The translations under genes were made by a program, and so were the position numbers. Under the pieces are notes generated by a model. That model made no database searches. It had not been told where the DNA came from and worked only from the letters and a program-made list of their open reading frames with translations. From an uncultured Microbacterium sp. (lineage in GTDB: Bacteria > Actinomycetota > Actinomycetes > Actinomycetales > Microbacteriaceae), in contig NZ_FLQR01000006.1 of the NCBI RefSeq assembly GCF_900078385.1, positions 186,001-250,000 on the forward strand: a stretch of 64,000 nt of DNA. Reading direction: 5' to 3'. Below, one piece after another: positions 51,806 to 59,978 of this stretch. Position 1 is the stretch's first letter, and each line of letters starts with the position of its first letter.

Positions 51806-52242
51806 GATTGCTCCTTGCTGTGAGGGGGTGCCGCCAGGACGCTTCGCACGCCCTGATCCGGCCCTTCGCCGGACATGTCGACGAGTTCGAGGTACAGGGT
51901 CGCCGACTGGATGCTCTGCGCGGGGATCTCGAACAGGATCACTCCTCGCATGTCGAAGAGTTGCGCGTCCGCGCGGGCTCCTGTCATGACCCACTCGCTC
52001 CAGACCTGTGAACCGTCCACGGTTGCGCGCGTCACGGCAGCGGTGATGTCCGGTACACCCGCGAAGATCTGAATCCAGTTGCTCCGCACCTGGTCCCGGC
52101 CGACGAATCCGCGGTCGGGATGTGCTGGCGTGCGGTTGCGATAGTCCTCCGCGAAGCAGGCGACGACGGCGTCGATATCGTGCGCGTTCAGTGCAGCCAC
52201 GAGTTTGTCCAACACGCCGAGTGAGTTGGAGAACCCGTTCAT
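51802..52242 (-). CDS. SnoaL-like / NTF2-fold protein
   Basis: The 146-residue protein has the SnoaL-like fold (LVAALNAHDIDAVVACFAED at the start and a conical beta sheet). Members bind or transform small hydrophobic molecules. It is coupled to the NmrA-like gene and starts 18 bases from the TetR operator. ATG 52242. Confidence 0.85.
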   Translation of the reverse strand: MNGFSNSLGVLDKLVAALNAHDIDAVVACFAEDYRNRTPAHPDRGFVGRDQVRSNWIQIFAGVPDITAAVTRATVDGSQVWSEWVMTGARADAQLFDMRGVILFEIPAQSIQSATLYLELVDMSGEGPDQGVRSVLAAPPHSKEQS

Positions 52243-52260
52243 GATGAACCCCACAATCCG

Positions 52261-52276
52261 ATACAGTAAACTGTAT
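52261..52276. promoter_or_regulatory. TetR operator
   Basis: The perfect palindrome ATACAGT-AA-ACTGTAT lies between the divergent SnoaL (start 52242) and TetR (start 52300) genes. A half-site (ATTCAGTAT) follows. It would control both. Confidence 0.85.
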
Positions 52277-52299
52277 TCAATTCAGTATGGGACGGTAGC

Positions 52300-52941
52300 A
52301 TGGCGGACGTCAAGACCCCTCGCGGATACGACTCCCGCGCGCGGCGTGCGACCGCGGCCAAAAACCGAGAGAAGGTGCTCGGCGTCGCGGAGCGCCACTT
52401 TCGCGCCCACGGCTATGCCAGTACCACGGTGGCCGCTATCGCGGCTGACGCGAGCGTTTCGCCCGAACTGATCTACAAGTCGTTCGGCAGCAAGGGCGGC
52501 ATCGTGAGGGCGCTCTACGACCGCGGCCTTGCCGGCACGGGCCCGGTTCCCGCCTACCAGCGCTCCGACGAGATGCGAGAACGCGAGACGGACCCCGCCG
52601 ACATCCTTGAGCAATGGGGTCGGCTGACCGCCGAGGTGGCAGCGACGGTCACGCCTGTCCGGCTGCTCCTGCGCGCGGCTGCCGCGATGGACCCCGACAT
52701 GGCCGCTCTTCTGGAGCGCACCGAAGGTGAGCGTCTCGAGCGGATGCGCCATCACGCTGAGTTCCTCGCCGAACAGGGGTACCTGCGGACAGATGTCAGC
52801 GTCGCAATCGCCACCGATGTGCTCTGGGCGTGTAGTTCAGTCGAACTGTACGAGCTTTTGGTCCTCCACCGCCGATGGGCGCCACACCAGTTCGCGGCGT
52901 TCATCACCGACCTGATGAGGGCTGGCCTGCTCCCCCGTTGA
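52300..52941 (+). CDS. TetR-family repressor
   Basis: The 213-residue protein has an N-terminal TetR helix-turn-helix (about 20-70, with STTVAAIAADASVSPELIYKSFGSKGGI) and a helical ligand-binding domain. It is divergent from the SnoaL-SDR operon, and the palindrome 52261-52276 is its probable target. No strong ribosome site precedes the ATG, so leaderless or weak initiation is possible. Confidence 0.92.
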   Translation: MADVKTPRGYDSRARRATAAKNREKVLGVAERHFRAHGYASTTVAAIAADASVSPELIYKSFGSKGGIVRALYDRGLAGTGPVPAYQRSDEMRERETDPADILEQWGRLTAEVAATVTPVRLLLRAAAAMDPDMAALLERTEGERLERMRHHAEFLAEQGYLRTDVSVAIATDVLWACSSVELYELLVLHRRWAPHQFAAFITDLMRAGLLPR

Positions 52942-53493
52942 CCACACCAGTTGGGACCGCGCCCCATTCAGGACGCTGGCTGTCCGGTGCCATTCGCGCA
53001 TGTACGGCCCACACGCATCCCCAGAATGCGGGCAGGCACTCCGCCGAGGAGAGGTCGCCGGTTCGTCCCGTTGGGCAACTGTTCCGGTTTCGCTCCGAGG
53101 ATTGAGCGGCATTTGCAAGGGCCCAGCGCTTCTCGGCCAGCCGCGTGACGCAGCCGAAGAAGGCGGTCCGCCCTAGACAGTCCCGGGCGGGAGCATCGGC
53201 GCACCCGGGGTCGACAGGCCTGCTCGTACGAGACCACATCGAACAGTATCCATGTCGTTGGCAGCGCTGCAGGCCACCCAATCCACGCATTGCTCCCACC
53301 TCTTCGCAGGCGGTCCTGACCGGGCACGCTAATCGACCCGTTTCCGATCGCACTCGGCTTCGGCGGAGCCTTCAGCTCCGCGCGGTCAACGCGCGTCGCG
53401 CCCTGGCGTATCGAACCGAAAAGGCACTCCGTTCCGGAGCCCTCGCTCGGGACGACGATCGCGCCATATCGGCCGTACGGATCGCGGCTATCG
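52942..53493. other. Stretch without a supported gene
   Basis: Both strands have open frames here but none with a ribosome site, domain or plausible composition. Nothing recognised. Confidence 0.5.
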
Positions 53494-53910
53494 ATGGCTG
53501 GCACCAAGGAGCAAGAGTTCGATCAGATCCGCAAGCACACGGATCAGGTCTTCGGGTTCATCCTGTGCAACAAGTTCAGCTTGACGACGGAGACGATGCT
53601 CGAGCGGGCCGAGCGCCTGTGGAGCAACTCCGAGCGACACCTGAGTCCGAACATCATCGTCTCGATGACCGAGGGATTCATCATGCCGTCCACAACGACC
53701 AAGATGCTGTTATCTCCCATCGGCGCGACCCACGTCTCATTTAGGGAGGACCCGATTCTCGGTTTCGCGGCGTTGGTTCGAATGCTCAATCTCGCCTACT
53801 CCGACGGCCGCACCGTTCCCACATCTGCGTTCGACCGCTATCTCGCGAATACGGCAACAAATCCAGCTGACGTCCGAATCAGGCCGTTGCAGCAGCCGAC
53901 CCACGGGTGA
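53494..53910 (+). CDS. Hypothetical protein (138 aa)
   Basis: The protein is soluble and helical, beginning MAGTKEQEFDQIRKHTDQVFG. No motif or family is recognised. Codon usage and a hydrophobic/polar pattern look protein-like, but the stretch before it is of poor coding quality, so it could be a fragment of a transferred gene. Confidence is moderate. Confidence 0.5.
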   Translation: MAGTKEQEFDQIRKHTDQVFGFILCNKFSLTTETMLERAERLWSNSERHLSPNIIVSMTEGFIMPSTTTKMLLSPIGATHVSFREDPILGFAALVRMLNLAYSDGRTVPTSAFDRYLANTATNPADVRIRPLQQPTHG

Positions 53911-53981
53911 CTCATCGCCGCTTAGGGCAGCGCTTTCGCGCTTGGTGCACGTTGAACGCGCCACTTTCGTGCATCGCCCGT

Positions 53982-54437
53982 TTACGGATCCGATCGCGGC
54001 GAGGTGTGAGCCTGTCGCGTACGCTCTCGGCATGGAGCCGTATACGCCCGTCGAGCTCGCGCGACTCCTCGGGTACAGCAACGAGGCGCGCCCAGGGCTC
54101 GTGGTGCGCAATTACCTCCGGGTGACCTACCCCGATCACGTGAAGAACTCGCGGTGGGAGCTGACCGAAGCGGAAGCCACCGACGTGCTGGCGAACGTAC
54201 CGAGGGCTCAGTTCGGCACCGACTCGTAGCCTCTCCCGCGACGTGCAAGTTTGGCGAGCGCCGTGGCGGTCCAGCGGTTGCGGGCCGCCGACGATCCGAG
54301 GTCAAGTGCCACGCGCGGCAGATGTGACAAGGGTGAATCCCCACCTCGCCCCGCGCTGGATACCTGCATTGGATGCGGCGGAGCACGCGCGCGGCGCTGA
54401 TGGGCGTCGGATAGGGGTGTTTCTGGCAGGCGGGCAT
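53982..54437 (-). CDS. Small Cys-finger protein, 3' end uncertain
   Basis: The first ~50 residues (MPACQKHPYPTP ... HPCHICRAWHLTS) resemble small actinobacterial proteins with a CxxC...CHxCxxWHLTS zinc finger. The frame stays open 100 residues more, antisense to the 65-residue gene, with basic low-quality composition. The real stop may be lost, or the conserved piece may be a relic. Only 54280-54437 is supported. Confidence 0.4.
   Translation of the reverse strand: MPACQKHPYPTPISAARVLRRIQCRYPARGEVGIHPCHICRAWHLTSDRRRPATAGPPRRSPNLHVAGEATSRCRTEPSVRSPARRWLPLRSAPTASSSRDRGRSPGGNCAPRALGAPRCCTRGVARARRAYTAPCRERTRQAHTSPRSDP
54032..54229 (+). CDS. Small hypothetical protein (65 aa)
   Basis: The 65-residue protein begins EPYTPVELARLLGYSNEARPG and continues VVRNYLRVTYPDHVKNSRW, resembling a small helix-turn-helix. 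TACGCT at -7 to the ATG suggests a leaderless transcript. Possibly DNA-binding; no family is certain. It overlaps antisense to the uncertain frame at 53982-54437. Confidence 0.6.
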   Translation: MEPYTPVELARLLGYSNEARPGLVVRNYLRVTYPDHVKNSRWELTEAEATDVLANVPRAQFGTDS

Positions 54438-54849
54438 CGCCGCTCCCTTCGAGTGAGGAAACGACGCGCTCCGACCTAGTCTGCCGACCGACGTCTGAGC
54501 CTGCGGCTGTATCAAGCCCGGCCCTGCGGGATGCCAGTTAGGACTTACACCGCGACAAGCATGCCCGAACTCGTTCTCGACCCGCAATGGCAACCCGACC
54601 GCGGAGCGTCAGCGCCGGGTGGGGAAGCCGATTGTCGAAACAAGCCCTGCGCCACCAAAGGACACACCGCTCGCGAGGGTTCCCGCCTCGGGCAAAGCCG
54701 GATGAGGATCCAATCCGGGTGAGCGTACGCGTTCCTCGGGGCATGCTCGGCTGCATGAACAGAATACAGATCGACCGCCGATCAGGACCTCACGTCGCAG
54801 CGTGGTGGGTTGCTGCGGGTCGGGGTTCTCGATGCGAATATCACATCGG
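54438..54849. other. Stretch without a supported gene
   Basis: No frame has a ribosome site or recognisable domain. No tRNA or hairpin of note was seen. Confidence 0.5.
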
Positions 54850-55773
54850 TCAGTGTTGGACGGTAGCGCGCCCCGCGGTCCAGACTCGCTGACCGATGCC
54901 GGCCGGCCGGTACTCGTAGTGGCGGGCGCTGCCGACGGCTCCGACGACATCGGCCTTGTGGCGCACGACGGCGCGCACGGCATCCAGTGCCGGCGGGCAG
55001 ATGTCCAGCGGCTCGCGTTGCGCGGGGTTCTCGAGCACGGCACGGAGGGTCGAGTAGTACGCCGTCTTCATGTCGGCGGAGATGTTGACCTTCGCGATGC
55101 CGCGTTTCACGGCCGCAGAGACCTCCTCGTCGACGGCGCCCGAGCCGCCGTGCAGCACGAGCGGGATGCCGACGGCGTCGGTGACGCGCTCGATGATGTC
55201 GAGCTTCAGCTCCGGCACAAAGCCCGGGGGATAGACCCCGTGCGCGGTTCCGACCGCGACCGCCAGCATGTCAACGCCGGTGGCCTCGACGAACCGCCGC
55301 GCCTGCTGGGGGTCGGCATAGACGAAGTCCTTCATCTCCTCCAGCGAGCGGGGGTCACGCGGCCCGATGGTCCCGATCTCGCCTTCGACCGAGACGCCCA
55401 CGAGGTGCGCCATCTCCACGACTTTCCGGGTGAGGGCGATGTTCTCTTCGAACGGCAGCAGCGACCCGTCGATCATCACGGAGGTGAAGTCGTGGCGGAG
55501 CGCCGCCGCCGCCTGCTCGACGGTGGCGCCGTGGTCGAGTTTGATCGCCACGGGCACCGATGACGCCGCCGCCATGGCGAACAGCGACGGGAAGAACCGG
55601 TCTCCGATGAACTCCCAGTCGTCGGGGTGGATCAGCAGTATCACCGGCGCATTCACCTCTTCACTGGCGTCGAGCACGGCCGTGAGCATCCCGAAGTCGC
55701 TGATGTTGTACGCGGGGACCGCGAAACCGTTCGCGTACGCAGGCGCGACGACGTCGATACCGGTGAGGAGCAT
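54850..55773 (-). CDS. Class II fructose/tagatose-bisphosphate-type aldolase
   Basis: The 307-residue protein has the class II aldolase fold with the zinc-binding/catalytic LDHG (Asp80, His81), GTAHGVY and VLHGGSG. It is a zinc-dependent aldolase cleaving a ketose phosphate to DHAP and an aldehyde. It is the last gene of the minus-strand sugar operon, 26 bases after the permease. Its counterpart at 61493 is a different subtype. Substrate unknown. Confidence 0.9.
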   Translation of the reverse strand: MLLTGIDVVAPAYANGFAVPAYNISDFGMLTAVLDASEEVNAPVILLIHPDDWEFIGDRFFPSLFAMAAASSVPVAIKLDHGATVEQAAAALRHDFTSVMIDGSLLPFEENIALTRKVVEMAHLVGVSVEGEIGTIGPRDPRSLEEMKDFVYADPQQARRFVEATGVDMLAVAVGTAHGVYPPGFVPELKLDIIERVTDAVGIPLVLHGGSGAVDEEVSAAVKRGIAKVNISADMKTAYYSTLRAVLENPAQREPLDICPPALDAVRAVVRHKADVVGAVGSARHYEYRPAGIGQRVWTAGRATVQH

Positions 55774-55798
55774 GGTGGATTCCTTCTGTTGGGGAGTG

Positions 55799-56650
55799 TC
55801 AGGCCTTCACGGCGCCCGCGGTGATGCCGCTGACGAACTGGCGTTGGAAGAACAGGAAGAGGATGAGGACGGGCAGACTCCCCAGCACGCTCATCGCCAT
55901 CATCTCGCTCCACTGGAACGAGTGCTCGCCCATGAGGAGCTGGATGCCGACCGGGACCGTACGGTTGGCCTGGCTCTGCGTGAGGGTCAGCGCGAAGAGG
56001 AACTCGTTCCACGCGACCATGAAGGTGTAGGCGCCGACGGAGACGATGCCCGGTCGGGCCGCGGGCACGAGAACCTGCCACAGGGCGCGGAACGACGTGC
56101 CGCCGTCGACCTTCACCGCCTCGTCGAGCTCCTTCGGGATCGTGTTGAAATAGCCCGTCATCATGAGGATCGCGTAGGGGATCGTCGCCACCATGTAGGT
56201 GAGGATGAGCGCCCAGAGCGAGTCGTAGAGACGCAGCCACACGACGAGCCCGAAGTAGGGGATCAGGAGCGTGATGGGCGGGACGGCCTGCACGGAGATG
56301 ATCAGCGTGTTCACCACGCCCTTGAACGGGAACGAGAAGCGGCTGAGCGCATAGCCCGCCATGATCCCGGCGAAGAGCGTGAGGACAACGACGGCCAGCG
56401 CGACGGTGTAGCTGTTAAGGAAGAAGCGGAGCTTCTCGGGGTTCGTGAAGATCCCGATGTACGCGTCGAGGGTGAAGACCTCGGGAAGGAACGTCGGCGG
56501 GTACTGGAAAATCTCCGTGTTGGGCTTGATCGAGCTCAACAGCATCCACAGGGCCGGGAAGCCTGCGAAGACGGCGCCGAGCGTGAGACCGATCGCCAGC
56601 CCGATCTTCTGGAAGCCGACCGAGCGGCTGCGCGTTGCGACGGCGGACAT
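55799..56650 (-). CDS. ABC sugar transporter permease (CUT1, second subunit)
   Basis: The 283-residue protein has six membrane helices and an EAA loop (ELDEAVKVDGGTSFRALWQVLVPAARPG) as in MalG-like permeases. It pairs with the permease encoded one base upstream. ATG 56650 is chosen as the fold begins soon after. Confidence 0.92.
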   Translation of the reverse strand: MSAVATRSRSVGFQKIGLAIGLTLGAVFAGFPALWMLLSSIKPNTEIFQYPPTFLPEVFTLDAYIGIFTNPEKLRFFLNSYTVALAVVVLTLFAGIMAGYALSRFSFPFKGVVNTLIISVQAVPPITLLIPYFGLVVWLRLYDSLWALILTYMVATIPYAILMMTGYFNTIPKELDEAVKVDGGTSFRALWQVLVPAARPGIVSVGAYTFMVAWNEFLFALTLTQSQANRTVPVGIQLLMGEHSFQWSEMMAMSVLGSLPVLILFLFFQRQFVSGITAGAVKA

Positions 56651-56651
56651 G

Positions 56652-57593
56652 TCAGTCCCTCGCTTTCTGGTGCCGCACATAGAAGAGGGCGACGATCGCC
56701 GAAATCAGAAAGAGGATGATCCCGCTCGCCGACGCGAGGGCGAACTCGCGCTTCGAGAAGGCGAGGTTGTACGTGTAGGTCGCGATGGTCTCGGTTGCGT
56801 TCAGGGGCCCGCCGCCGGTCGCGAGGAAGATGATCGGGAACTGCTGGAGGTTCCAGATGAAGTCGAGCATCGCCATCGCCAGGATGATCGGCATGAGCTG
56901 CGGGATCGTGATGCTGAAGAGCCGTGCCCGCCAGCCCGCCCCGTCGATCGCGGCCGCCTCGTACAGGTCGCTCGGGATCCCCTGCAGCCCAGCGAGGAGA
57001 CTGATCATGAAGAACGGATAGCCCGCCCAGATGTTGATGAAGATCACCGTGCCGAGCGCGAGATCGGGGTTCGAGAACCACTCGACCTTCGTGGTGATGA
57101 GGTTCAGCGACTCGAGTACGAAGTTGACGACGCCGTTGGGGTTCAATAGCAGCTGCCACAGGATCACGACGATCGACGCGGTGAACACCCACGGGAGGAT
57201 GTAGACGGCGCGCAGGAGCGAGGCCACCAGCCGCGGAAGCAGCGCGCTGTTAAGCATCAGGGCGAACGCGAGGCCCAGGAGGAGATGGAACGTGACGGAG
57301 GTAAGGGTGAAGATCAGGGTCTGCCCCAGCGCCCGCTGGAAGATCGGGTCGCCGAGCAGGGTGAGGTAGTTCTGGATCCCGACGAACTGCGGGTCGCGCA
57401 CCATGATGACGTTCGAGAGCGTCGAGTACGTGAGGACCATGGCCACGGGGACGGCCATCATCACCAGCATGACCACGAGCGTCGGCGACATGTAGCCGTA
57501 CGCCGTCAGGGTGGTCCATCGCCTCCGACGTGAGCGCGCGGCGCTGTGAGGCTGCGGCGCCGTCGGCGGGCTGATGGTCGTGGTAGCTGTCAT
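56652..57593 (-). CDS. ABC sugar transporter permease (CUT1, first subunit)
   Basis: The 313-residue protein has a 35-residue polar start, six membrane helices and the EAA loop (LYEAAAIDGAGWRARLFSITIPQL) of MalF-like permeases. The ATPase that would drive it is not in the operon and is probably a shared MsiK-type subunit elsewhere. Confidence 0.92.
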   Translation of the reverse strand: MTATTTISPPTAPQPHSAARSRRRRWTTLTAYGYMSPTLVVMLVMMAVPVAMVLTYSTLSNVIMVRDPQFVGIQNYLTLLGDPIFQRALGQTLIFTLTSVTFHLLLGLAFALMLNSALLPRLVASLLRAVYILPWVFTASIVVILWQLLLNPNGVVNFVLESLNLITTKVEWFSNPDLALGTVIFINIWAGYPFFMISLLAGLQGIPSDLYEAAAIDGAGWRARLFSITIPQLMPIILAMAMLDFIWNLQQFPIIFLATGGGPLNATETIATYTYNLAFSKREFALASASGIILFLISAIVALFYVRHQKARD

Positions 57594-57631
57594 CGCTCTT
57601 CTCGCAGACATTCGGACGGTCGGGAAGCGGC

Positions 57632-57665
57632 GTGTGGGTGCCGGCGTCGACGCCGGCACCCACAC
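57632..57665 (-). other. Perfect 34-bp palindrome between SBP and permease genes
   Basis: Arms of 17 bases pair with no loop, a fully symmetric sequence of GTGTGGGTGCCGGCGTC and its complement. It stands 6 bases past the SBP stop, 38 bases before the permease start. It likely stabilises the SBP mRNA or reduces read-through, giving more SBP than permease. Confidence 0.75.
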
Positions 57666-57671
57666 GAGGTG

Positions 57672-58931
57672 TTATTTGCTGAGGACGTCGGTCCAGTAGG
57701 TCTGCAGTGATTCTTGCGTCTGAGCCACATCCGCGTCGCCCTGGAGGAGCCGCACGAGGTTCTCGTTGAGGTTGCGGTTCAGGTCGAGCGCTCGGGGCAG
57801 ACCTTCCAGCTCGGTCACGAACTCGCTGTTGGAGTACACGTCGAAGGCGGCCTGGTACAGCTCGTCGCCGTCGACGAAGCCGGGGACGGCGTCGATGTTG
57901 CCCGGGAAGCCGGTGGCCTCGGTCGCGAGCTCGGAGTTGATGTCCTCGCTCACAAGCCACTGGATGAGCTCCCACGCCGCATCCTTGTGCTCGCTGTTCT
58001 CGGCGATCCCGAGTCCCCAGCTGGCGCCCGCGATGCCCGACGACTCGCCGGCCTTCGCTGGAACGGAGGCGATCGAGAAGTTCAGATCGGGGTTCGACTC
58101 GCGGATGCCGGCGATGTGCGCCAGCGAGCCGATCATGAACGCGTTGCGGCCTGCGGTGAACTCCTCCACCTTCTGCTGCTCCTGCTGCGTGAAGGCGCCC
58201 GGGGTGACGTATCCCCCGTCGTACTGGCCCTTCAGGAACTCGAGCCACTCGGCGATCTCCGGGGTCTCGAAGTTCGCCTGACGGTCGTTCAGCATCCGGT
58301 CACCGGACGACCAGAGCCACGACTGCGAGTCGAACCCGGCCGGCGACTGGACGTTGATGGGGAGCGACCACGCGTAGACATTCTTATCGGGGTCGGTGAC
58401 GGCGGCGGCCGCCGCATCGAACTCGTCCCACGTGGTCGGCGGGGTGTCGATGCCAGCCGCCTCGAGGAGGTCGGTGTTGTAGTACATCGGGTAGGCGAAG
58501 TTCAGCGCGCGGACCATGTACGTCACGCCGTCGATCTGATCGTTGCTGACGAGCTGGGCCGGGTCGAAGTCGGCGTCTGCCATGAGGGCGCTGAGGTCCG
58601 CGATCGCGCCCTGGTCCTGCAGGTCGTACACGCTCGCGCCGTTGATGGCGACAATGTCCGCGAGGGTGCCGGTCGCGGCCGCGGAGGTCTGGAGGTCGAC
58701 CGTCGCCGAGTACGGGTTGGAGATGAGGTTCACCTTGATGCCCGGGTGCTCCTCCTCGAAACGGTCCATCAGGCCGCGCATGACCCCGGGGCTGAGCTCG
58801 ACCTCCCACCACTGGCTGAAGTCGAGCGTCACGTCTCCGTCGCCACCGGACGTGCCACCGGCCGAACATCCTGAGAGCACCAGGGCGGCTGCTGCGCCGG
58901 CCGTGATGAGAGTGACAAATCTACGGTGCAT
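57672..58931 (-). CDS. ABC sugar-binding lipoprotein (SBP)
   Basis: The 419-residue protein has a signal peptide with lipobox LSGC (Cys22) and a family-1 extracellular solute-binding fold (FSQWWEVELSPGVMRGLMDRFEEEHPGIKV). It captures the sugar outside the membrane for the two permeases. First gene of the ABC part, with promoter in 58932-59129. Confidence 0.93.
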   Translation of the reverse strand: MHRRFVTLITAGAAAALVLSGCSAGGTSGGDGDVTLDFSQWWEVELSPGVMRGLMDRFEEEHPGIKVNLISNPYSATVDLQTSAAATGTLADIVAINGASVYDLQDQGAIADLSALMADADFDPAQLVSNDQIDGVTYMVRALNFAYPMYYNTDLLEAAGIDTPPTTWDEFDAAAAAVTDPDKNVYAWSLPINVQSPAGFDSQSWLWSSGDRMLNDRQANFETPEIAEWLEFLKGQYDGGYVTPGAFTQQEQQKVEEFTAGRNAFMIGSLAHIAGIRESNPDLNFSIASVPAKAGESSGIAGASWGLGIAENSEHKDAAWELIQWLVSEDINSELATEATGFPGNIDAVPGFVDGDELYQAAFDVYSNSEFVTELEGLPRALDLNRNLNENLVRLLQGDADVAQTQESLQTYWTDVLSK

Positions 58932-59051
58932 CGGGTTTCTCCTCTTTGAGAGATGTCAAACCAACGAGAAAGGATCGAAGGTGTCGCCACTGTTCCGCGG
59001 CGCATTGTGACGATAGCCGGAAGAATTCGGAAGTACAAGCCTTTTGTATGG

Positions 59052-59058
59052 ATTCGTA
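59052..59058. promoter_or_regulatory. Candidate DeoR box upstream of SBP
   Basis: GATTCGTA at 59051-59058 lies within TTTTGTATGGATTCGTATCAAAA, whose ends are an inverted repeat (TTTTG/CAAAA). The same eight bases occur at 59924-59931 upstream of the DeoR gene. Both could bind DeoR. Confidence 0.4.
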
Positions 59059-59129
59059 TCAAAACTCGATGCGGGGGCGCGGTGGCGCGCGTCTTCCGGA
59101 CGGGCGCCAGGGTGTGCCGTCAGCGGACC

Positions 59130-59885
59130 TCAGGCGAGGATGAGTTCCGCGCCGCCGGCGCGAATGGCGTCCTGCGTGCTCTCGGGCATGTCGGAGTCGC
59201 TGATGACGGTGTCGAACTGCGAGACGTTCACGACCTTGTGGCGGTCGCGGGTGAACCACTTCGTCGAGTCCGCGAGAAGGATGCGGCGCCTCGACGCCGC
59301 GATGAGCGTGCGCTTGGACTCGGCAATGTCGAGCGCCCCCTCGACGACGTCCTGATCGGCGTCCATCCCGCCGGCGCCGACGAAGGCGACGTGCGCGATC
59401 TCGCCGTCGAGGCCCTGCTGCCGTGGCGATCCGACGGTGGCGGCCACGCCGGACACCAGGCGCCCGCCGAGAAGGCGCACGCGGATGCCGCTCACGTCCA
59501 TGAGGGCGAGGGCCACGTTGATCCCGGGCGTCAGGACCTCGAGGTCCGAAACCGCGGGCAGATGCCGGGCGAGCGCGAGGATGGTCGTCCCGGAGTCGAG
59601 GATGATCGTGGAGTTGTCGGAGACGAGCGCGGCCGCCGCCACGGCGATCCGCTGCTTCGCCTCGACGTTCTGCGTCGATCGGGCGTCGAAGCCCATGAGC
59701 GGCGTCTCTGACATCGTGACCCCGCCGTGCACGCGAGTCACGCGGCCCTGCCGCTCGAGGATCTCGAAATCGGTGCGGATGGTCACTTCGGAGACATTGA
59801 GCTCTTCGGCCAGATCACGGGTCCGCGCGGTTCCCCGCTCGAAGACCGCGGTCATGATCGCTTCGCGACGTTGAGTTGAATGCAC
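59130..59885 (-). CDS. DeoR-family sugar regulator
   Basis: The 251-residue protein has the DeoR helix-turn-helix (ELNVSEVTIRTDFEILERQG) and the sugar-phosphate-sensing C-terminal domain (VSDNSTIILDSGTTILALA). It probably represses the locus and is released by a phosphorylated intermediate, made by the FGGY kinase. GTG start 59885, no clear ribosome site. Confidence 0.92.
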   Translation of the reverse strand: MHSTQRREAIMTAVFERGTARTRDLAEELNVSEVTIRTDFEILERQGRVTRVHGGVTMSETPLMGFDARSTQNVEAKQRIAVAAAALVSDNSTIILDSGTTILALARHLPAVSDLEVLTPGINVALALMDVSGIRVRLLGGRLVSGVAATVGSPRQQGLDGEIAHVAFVGAGGMDADQDVVEGALDIAESKRTLIAASRRRILLADSTKWFTRDRHKVVNVSQFDTVISDSDMPESTQDAIRAGGAELILA

Positions 59886-59924
59886 GGTTCAGAGAGTACA
59901 CGTCGACGCAAGGAAACGAAGGTG

Positions 59925-59931
59925 ATTCGTA
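59925..59931. promoter_or_regulatory. Candidate DeoR box upstream of DeoR
   Basis: GATTCGTA at 59924-59931 is in GGTGATTCGTAAGAATTACC, with inverted repeat ends (GGT/ACC). Shared with the box upstream of the SBP gene. Confidence 0.4.
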
Positions 59932-59978
59932 AGAATTACCAACCGGCCAGGTGCGCGGACGGACGGGCGCGTGGCCGC

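Noticed and set aside
52968..53507. 179-codon minus-strand frame
   Set aside because: No ribosome site, no motif, poor composition.
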